A DNA stretch of 64,000 nt from Heterodera schachtii (Eukaryota; Nematoda; Chromadorea; Rhabditida; Heteroderidae), in contig SIJG01000013.1 of NCBI GenBank assembly GCA_023374025.1, forward strand, positions 712,846-776,845, in the 5' to 3' direction. Position 1 is the stretch's first letter; every line of letters begins with the position of its first letter. The translations under genes and the position numbers were made by a program. Of this stretch, positions 56,819-64,000 are shown piece by piece. The notes beneath the pieces are model-generated. The model had not been told where the DNA came from, ran no database searches, and saw nothing but the letters and a program-made list of their open reading frames with translations.

Positions 56819-56896
56819 TTATGTGTAAATAAAAATTAAAAAAAAGGCAAAAAAAGTGAAAAAATTTTCAAAAATGTCCTCTTTGCAACTAGCGCC
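56819..56896 (-). repeat. Merlin terminal inverted repeat, right
   Basis: Complement of the left end, finishing CTAGCGCC next to the second ATATTTTT. Confidence 0.9.
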
Positions 56897-57160
56897 ATAT
56901 TTTTAAACCTCTTACATACTTCTTTAAAAGTAATTCCTTTCTCAGAAGGATTTGAAATTTCACTTTTTTTCAACAAATTTACACACAAAAATTAGTAATT
57001 ATTTTGGATAAAAACAAATTTATAATTAAAAGTAAATGTTTCATATTAATTAATTTAAATAATCAATTTAAAAATAAACAATAAATAAGATAAATTAATC
57101 ATTTTGCTTGCGTTAATGAAAGAAAAATGCCTGAAAAGAGCAACGACACTGGAAGTTCGA

Positions 57161-57220
57161 ATCTCGGTAACGTTTGTGCAATTTCCAACAATCTCGGTAA
57201 CGTTTGTGCAATTTCCAACA
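57161..57220 (+). repeat. perfect 30-bp tandem duplication
   Basis: Two identical 30-bp units beginning ATCTCGGTAACGTTTGTGC. GTTCGA just before the first unit gives a B-box-like GTTCGAATCTCGG, but no A box precedes it. Confidence 0.95.
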
Positions 57221-60200
57221 CTCATAAAAATCACATACTACTTTGTTATAATATATTATAATTAAATTGATTTGGTTATAAAATAAATCAGATTTCTTAA
57301 TTCTTGTGGTAATTAAATAAAAAAGTATAGAACTTTTATAAATATTGAAAAAATATCATCTAAGAAATAATAATTATTTAAATTAGTTTATGTAATATGC
57401 AATGAAATTAAATATGATTAAAATTTTTAAAGTTCTCCAATTTTAGGCTTCTTGAGATTATGAACAACCCGAACTATGAATTGATAAGAGGATAATACAG
57501 TTGCAAAAATTAATGTTAACCTTAGAAAATAATGAAAATAGCTGATCTGTTTCTCATTAGATTATTAATATTTAAAAATAATTTATTAAATTTATGACAA
57601 AAAGCAAAAAAAAATTAACATATACATTTAAAAAAAATATTATTTAAACTACCAGATCAACAACACTACTTACACATATAAAATAATATTATTTATTGAA
57701 CAACGTTTTTTATACCGAATAAAAATAAAAAATACAATAGCAAATTGTATATATTCTCATGGACAATGAAAGAGAACGCGTTTAACGCCCTTGGAAAAGC
57801 AAGTTTATATATATTCCTAATCATAACAAATAAGATTGAATACAATATGGAATATAAAACAAATTACAAGGCTCATTATAGTAAGTAGAAAGACAAAAAA
57901 AAATCATAAAAAGCGAAAAATTTTAAATCAACTAATCAAATTCAATCATAATATATTAAGAATTTAATTGAATTTTAATCTCGAGTGTGAATTTTAAGAA
58001 ATTTTAGTCAGCCAATTATGAAAATGTTAAAAAGCTAGAAGATAAAAATATATAATACGCTAAAAGACCCTGGTCAAGAATAGAGCGTAAACCATTGATG
58101 GTGATAATAAGATAGAAAATTAAAAGGGGCCCAGAGAAATATAAATATTTATGCATTTTTATGAAAAGATGGTCATAAAGAAATTTATATAAAATTATGT
58201 TAGAATTATCATTTTTTAAGTGAATAAAAGGAAATTTTATTCTTTTTCAAATAATTAGGAAACATATAATTTTTTTACCAAATATAATTGAATTAAGTAC
58301 ACAAATGCTTATATTAAGTAAGAAATATACTTTTGTAAAAATTTATCAATTAATATTCAAATAACCATTTTCAGCAAAAAATATGAATTAATACCAAATA
58401 AATTCGTACAAAAATAAATATACTCAATAATTATTTAGGTGCATTTTTGTGAAAATTAATGAATTGGTCATTAAATGCGGTAATGTGATAAACTTGTTGA
58501 AATAAATAAGGGCCAAATTACTATTTAGTCATAATGAAAATTCTTATAAGAATAAATTAACAATAAATAATTTATTCAAGAATTAACAGTGATGATAATC
58601 AAATAAATTAAAAATGCTAAAATAACAGCGACAATTAATACCATATAATTAAATTTTTTTAAAAAATTATTTTTAATAATATAATAAATGGAATAGTATT
58701 GATCACCTCGGTTCAATATATTATATAAATTTATTATTTAATTTCTGAAAATGAAATAATTGATCAAAATATTAAAAGATTATGTTATTAGAAAGTTAAA
58801 AAAAATAAAAATTTTAAAATAAATTAATATATTAGCGGAAAATGCTTTGAAACCATTTGACTGCATACTCACATTACTTAAATAAATAATTTATACTCAA
58901 TAAAAAAATTATCATTTAATTATGGCTAAAACTAAAAATAAGATAAAGAAAGAAAATGGTGTAAACTGCAAGAATTATGGCAATTATAAAAAATTTAACT
59001 TTATCAAAAAATAAAGAAAAAAAATCGTTGATTAATATAAAATATATTGTAATTAAAAAACATAAAATGCAATATATCTGACAGAACAAACAATCATGTG
59101 GCACTCTTCATGCAAAAATTAATAGAAATAATTTAAAGAACCATTAATTTAAGTATTTAAAGAATTAATAAATCACACGAAATAAGCTAAAATGAAAAAA
59201 AATAAAATAAATTAAAATACGTTTTTAGAAAAAAGTATTTTATGCTAATTTAATGCAAAATAAAAATAGTAAACAATATTCTTTGCATTTTTTTAGTATT
59301 TTAGGTATTTTTGTTTTTTTTTTAAATTTAAATAGGTATTTATTTAATGCATTCATAAATTTTGAAAACATTTTCATTATATGCTTAGTATGCAAAATAA
59401 ATTCAAAATTTTATAAATATTTTTTATTTTTCAAGCTCACTTGTGTGTTTTAACGTAAAACCATTGTTCGTAACTTTGTGTTATAATATTTATTCAGATT
59501 ACTTTTTTCATATGATTTTATTAGATTTTAAATTAATCCAACTTATTTTTTTGCAATATAATATAAATATTTCATTAATAATAATTTTTCTCAAATTTTC
59601 GTTGCATAGTTTGCCTGCCGAAGACTAAAATATATTATTTAACTTAAGTAAAATTAAAATGATAGGTATTTGATAAAAATTGTAATCAAATCATTATTAT
59701 TTAAATTTTAATAATTTAGTTTCCCATCACTTCCTTTTTTCAATTTAGATAAAAGTTAATTTTTTATTTTGTTAATCTCTCTATTTTTGTGTGTTGTTTT
59801 TTGAACTTTGGTTTCAATGGTAATTTAATTTTGCTGATTATAAATATATTTTCAAAAATAATGCTTTGTAATATATTGAAGCCTATCATTAGTTGCTATT
59901 TTTACAATACATTTTTGATGTGATATATATTTAAATATTTCAGTTAGTGTTTAATTTTACGGCATTAAGTGAAGTATTTTTTTTTTGTATTTTCATTATT
60001 TTTTGAAAATTTACATCAAATGTCGAACTATTATTGTGAAATTTATCGTTTAAATTATATAATAAATCCTTAAATCACTATATTATAATTTTTATGTTTC
60101 AAAGCACCAGAGTTTCATCATACTTACTATTTATTACATTTGCTTCTATTTTGTTTTAAAAATATTTTTGTTTTGTTTTTTTAAAATCAAATAAATGATA

Positions 60201-61305
60201 AATTACTTATAATTCTCACGATTTATAATTAGATAAGATATTAACTTTTATCTATTAATTGATAATTTTATTCAATTAATAATAATAGTTAATTAGATTG
60301 ATCCAAAACCTTCTTTCCACTATTTATCTATTCGTTTTCTTTAAATCAAAATTATTGATATTTTTATTGCTTTGTGTTGATATATTTTTATATTATTAAT
60401 CTTATTTAAAGGATTATTTAGGTATAAGATAATAAATTTACTTATTTTTATGCAAAATTTACATCATTTATTAAACAATATATTTATTATCTATTACTCA
60501 TGTTGAATTATGTAAATCTCGATTATCTGCGGCTTGATTTACTTTTTAGTTTTTTTCTTTTTATGTCTCGAAGTTTAAAATAAAAATTTTTGGTAAAAAA
60601 TATACTTATATATAAAAATTCAAGTATGTATATTTTGTTTTTTGTTAGTTTTTTTTAATATTTTTTAAATCCTCATTTTCTAGAAATAAACTTTATTATT
60701 GCATATTTATATGAATAACACTGAGCGATATAAATGCACACGCTTTCACTTTAAAAATTTCATTAGCATCTTTGAAATGTTTTTGACATATAACAAAATA
60801 AGAAAATAATACAATTATTTTGATTATTTAATTATTCCATAATCTTGATCAGTCCTGCAGAATCGTCCTTTTTAATTCGACAAGATAATCTTCTTCAAAA
60901 AAATAAGAATCAAAATGAACAAATTTTAGAATTAAGATAAAATTAATAATGTCGTCATAATATTGTTAAAAATTAATAATTTCTAATAAATAAATACTTT
61001 ATTTATCTTTTGATGTATATATTCATGTTCATTATTTTGCTGTAAATTAACAGCAAAACCGACATAGTTATAGTAATAAAATATGAAAAATTAAAATTAA
61101 ACTTTTGCATAATATTTTAGATAATTAATATATACTTTCTTTTAAATCCAAAAATAATATCAAAACTGTTAAATAAATCCAAATATAATATCGCTAGAAG
61201 AAAAATAATAATTAAATTACAACTTAAAATAAGCAATAAATTCCTTTTGCAAGGCATTGGGCTCTCCGTTAACAAGACTATGGAGGGCTGTCATAATCCG
61301 TTGTT

Positions 61306-61359
61306 ACGTATGCTGCTGCTTTTGCTGTTGTTTCTACGTTTGCTGCTGCTTTTGCTTTT
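61306..61359 (+). repeat. 30-bp tandem repeat with CTG units
   Basis: Two imperfect copies of ACGTATGCTGCTGCTTTTGC plus a short tail, next to a GC-richer patch (GGGCTCTCCGTTAACAAG) at 61258-61290. Confidence 0.7.
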
Positions 61360-64000
61360 AGTTATTTACAAATTACACTATTTCTTCACTATTTTAGAAT
61401 TTAAAAAAGGTTAACGAAATAAATAATGGAGGACTCAAAAAAATCATTAGATTCATTTACAGAAATAAATTTTAGAAAGCTGAAAATGCTCAAAGTTAAA
61501 TTCTAAAAATAGTGATGGAATGAATCAAAGCTGAAAGATAATAAAATGTAAGTTTCAAATATTAATTTTTACCACTTTTTGCAAATTAAAGAAATTGAAA
61601 ATTTATAAGTATTTGAAAAACTTAAACTTAATTAAATATCAAAGCATAAAAAATAGTATTTTCGATTATCTTTAACTATTAAATTTTATTAATAGTTATG
61701 TCAGATAACCATTTAAAATATTAAAGTTTAAATTAATAATTGCTTTTGTAATGGATGTCATCCCCATTCAATTGAACAAGAAAAATGGCAGAAAAAAAAA
61801 CATATAAAACAATAAATTTAAAACCAAAAAGTAAAGTAAAAGATTTCAAAAAAAATATAAATTAATAAAAAACTTAAGTCCCCAACGATTTATAATTTGC
61901 TAATTTCTATAATAAATTTAATTATTAATCTATTATAGCCATAATGAAAAAATGTAAATGAAAAATAAACTTCTCGGATTATTTTACTCAAAGGGATTAT
62001 ATAACAAAAAAAATATATATATATATAAAAGCAAATAGAAATAATAATTTCATAAAAATAAGGTGATTAACTTAAATAAATCTCTTTATAAATTTTAAAT
62101 GAATAAAAATATTTTTTTTAATTATTGCGGATAACCAACCCAAAACCTTTATTAATCGTGAATTACAAGAGAAAAATTTTTTTAATTATCAACAATAAAA
62201 TTTAAACTTTTTAAATGGTTTTTTACCTATTTTAATTATTTGTAATTAATAATTTAAAATTTAAAAATAATAAAAATTACTAATTTATACGTTATACAAT
62301 AATAAAAATTTAAGTTTGTTATCTATTATTAATGGGTAGCAAAATTTGAGAATTTTATCTCCAAATACAAAACTGACAGAAAGAAGAAGGAACAAAAAAG
62401 TAATATTACACTTAATTATAAAAATTAAACACTAAAATATTGAAATGTTTGGCTTATCTCATTAAAAAGACATTGTAAATATTATATTTATTTTTTATAA
62501 AATATATTTTTAATCAGAAAAATAAATTCATTCTGAGGTCAAGCAACTTATTTCAAAAATAATTAAACTTTTATGAAGGAAAATTAATTAATACAAAATG
62601 TTTAAATTATTATGTCTTAATCAAAATTCAAACCAAATGATCCTGTTCATTACAGAGGCGAATTTTGATTGCAAGTAAAAGATTTTTCAACAAGTTATAA
62701 ATAATTTAAATTAAAAAGAATGCCTGAAAAAATGAGAATTAACAAAACAATAAAAGAATTTATATTTAATCGAATAAAAGCTAACGATCTTAGAAAAATA
62801 AAATTGACTAATTTTCTGTATGAAAATTCGATAAACAATATTTATTGAAAATAAATAAGCAAATTTTAATTTTAACTACAATAAAAATATAGTTTCCATT
62901 ATAACAAATAAGAAAAGGAATCATAAATATATACAATTGAAAAAGAAAAATAATACATATTTGAAAGAATAAATTATTTACATAAATTATAGATAAAACA
63001 GAAAATAAAATAATCAAATAACGTTTATGACTGGATAAGCAAAAAAAAAAAAACAAGAAATTGAAGCGAAGCCAACCCTTGAGAATTTAAAAAAAAAAAA
63101 GTAAAAATTAAAAGTTTATCCGAAAGAAGAGAAAAAAGATAAATTACGAAAAGATTTAATAAATATTACAATGCATGAAAAATATTTAATTATAATTGAA
63201 AAAATTAAAAATGTGAAACAAAAAATATATTTGACACAATCAAATGAAATGGCAAAGAATTGGATTATATTACTTAGGGTGTCAACTAAGTTTTGACCCT
63301 CGAATTTTTTTAATTTTAAAAATTTTGTAACATTTTTATTTATTGGTATTTTACTGTGATCTTTTTTTTGTTTTGTTTGTCTGGATGTTTTCTACATTTT
63401 CCTTTTAATAATTGTTATTCGTTTAAAACTTGTTTGTCCCCAAAAATCAAAAATGAATAATTCTAGTTCTTTAATAACTTTAACAAATAAATGAAAAACT
63501 AAATAATTAAATTATTATAACTAAACTCAGGTTTCTTTTAGAAATGAAATATAAAGTGCAATTTTAATATATAAAATTATACGAAAAATGATATAAAAAA
63601 CTGATAATGTTTCATTAAGTTTAGGAAACGGCAATTTTCTTAAAAGTAAAAAGTAATTTCACCAAAATACTTTTCAAAATGGCTGCTTTATTAAAGCAAA
63701 AAATTAAATGAAACAATTCAAAAATATTGATAGAAAAAATAATTTAAATTGAGGGAAAAAATGAATTGGTTAACCCCTTGATTTATGCGATCACTTCTCA
63801 ACAAAGCAAAATTATAAACACGAGAAAAATACAAAATAAAAAAGTATATATATATATATATATGATTTTTTAGTTAATTGAAAATTAATATGAAATTTTT
63901 GTAAAGCAAAAAACAACAAATTTTTTATTTAATATAAATGAAAAAATATCAAAGAAACTATAATCAATACACAATTTTATTTATGATAATATAAAAATTA

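Larger units (their letters stand above)
55725..56896 (-). mobile_element. Merlin-family DNA transposon with 8-bp target-site duplication
   Basis: The element is 1172 bp, with inverted ends starting GGCGCTAGTTGCAAAGAGG (left, to about 55,810) and the complement at 56,819-56,896. ATATTTTT directly flanks both ends (55717-55724 and 56897-56904), the 8-bp duplication expected for Merlin. Its single gene is an ISXO2-type transposase on the minus strand. Confidence 0.92.
56905..64000. other. AT-rich, no gene seen
   Basis: A-rich to 59.2 kb, T-rich 59.2-60.8 kb, A-rich to 63.3 kb, then a short T-rich and a final A-rich stretch. Contains the two small repeats listed at 57161 and 61306, a word AGGGTGTCAACTAAGT near 63277 that looks like a transposon end, and (TA)n runs near 62,015 and 63,845. 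Open frames are low-complexity. Confidence 0.55.

Noticed and set aside
57140..57175. tRNA gene near GTTCGAATCTCGG
   Set aside because: B-box-like word only; no A box, stems or acceptor arm.
19639..64000. CRISPR arrays, rRNA genes, bacterial operons
   Set aside because: No regularly spaced identical repeats with unique spacers, and no rRNA-like conserved stretches; composition and introns are eukaryotic.

Overview
The window looks like nematode nuclear DNA. It is extremely AT-rich, genes inside it have introns of about 40-190 nt, and the protein-primed DNA polymerase carries the AHFGGRYD variant of Exo II that I associate with nematode Mavericks. A plant-parasitic (root-knot type) host would fit the AT content, but the species is not shown by the sequence.

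Positions 1 to about 19.6 kb hold the right part of a Maverick/Polinton (a virus-like self-synthesising DNA transposon) that was invaded by a Ty3/gypsy retrotransposon and then rearranged. On the minus strand a compact GC-rich cluster runs 3659->1: a small basic/hydrophobic protein, a conserved Maverick protein of unknown function, a chromodomain integrase, and a putative structural protein cut by the window edge. Divergent from it, on the plus strand at 3735-4234, is a five-exon gene for a 97-residue HP1-like chromodomain protein that no single reading frame reveals. After an AT-rich spacer with a degenerate tandem repeat comes the type-B DNA polymerase gene (8191 to about 12173, plus strand, six exons, two frame breaks).

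The segment of about 3.76 kb between 12170/12173 and 15932/15935 is inverted. Three things show this. The polymerase stops abruptly at 12170 and its C-terminus lies on the minus strand at 15935-15651. The Ty3 gag lies on the minus strand (13022-12171), ending just after its first zinc knuckle, while its second knuckle and pol start at 15932 on the plus strand. Both broken frames realign exactly if the segment is flipped at a shared 4-bp AGCA/TGCT. Inside the inverted segment are two GC-rich cargo genes: a PAZ-only Argonaute fragment (13967-14707) and a complete two-repeat TBP-like protein with all four DNA-intercalating Phe positions (14824-15573). The Ty3 pol continues to a polypurine tract and a 276-bp 3' LTR (19363-19638); its 5' LTR is not found.

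The Maverick therefore carries, besides replication and integration genes, candidates for reading chromatin (HP1-like and integrase chromodomains), for small-RNA 3'-end binding (PAZ) and for promoter binding (TBP). Whether they act together on host silencing or on the element's own transcription is inference.

From 19.6 to 64 kb I see no convincing host gene. The DNA alternates between T-rich and A-rich blocks and contains two pairs of long inverted repeats (23.7-24.2/29.3-29.7 kb and 24.5-25.4/38.5-39.6 kb), a MITE-like hairpin (28.74 kb), a 15-bp minisatellite (37.45 kb), a GGGAC-rich repeat (46.6 kb), a tRNA-headed short element with long flanking direct repeats (49.9-50.7 kb), and a decayed Merlin transposon with 8-bp target-site duplications (55,725-56,896).
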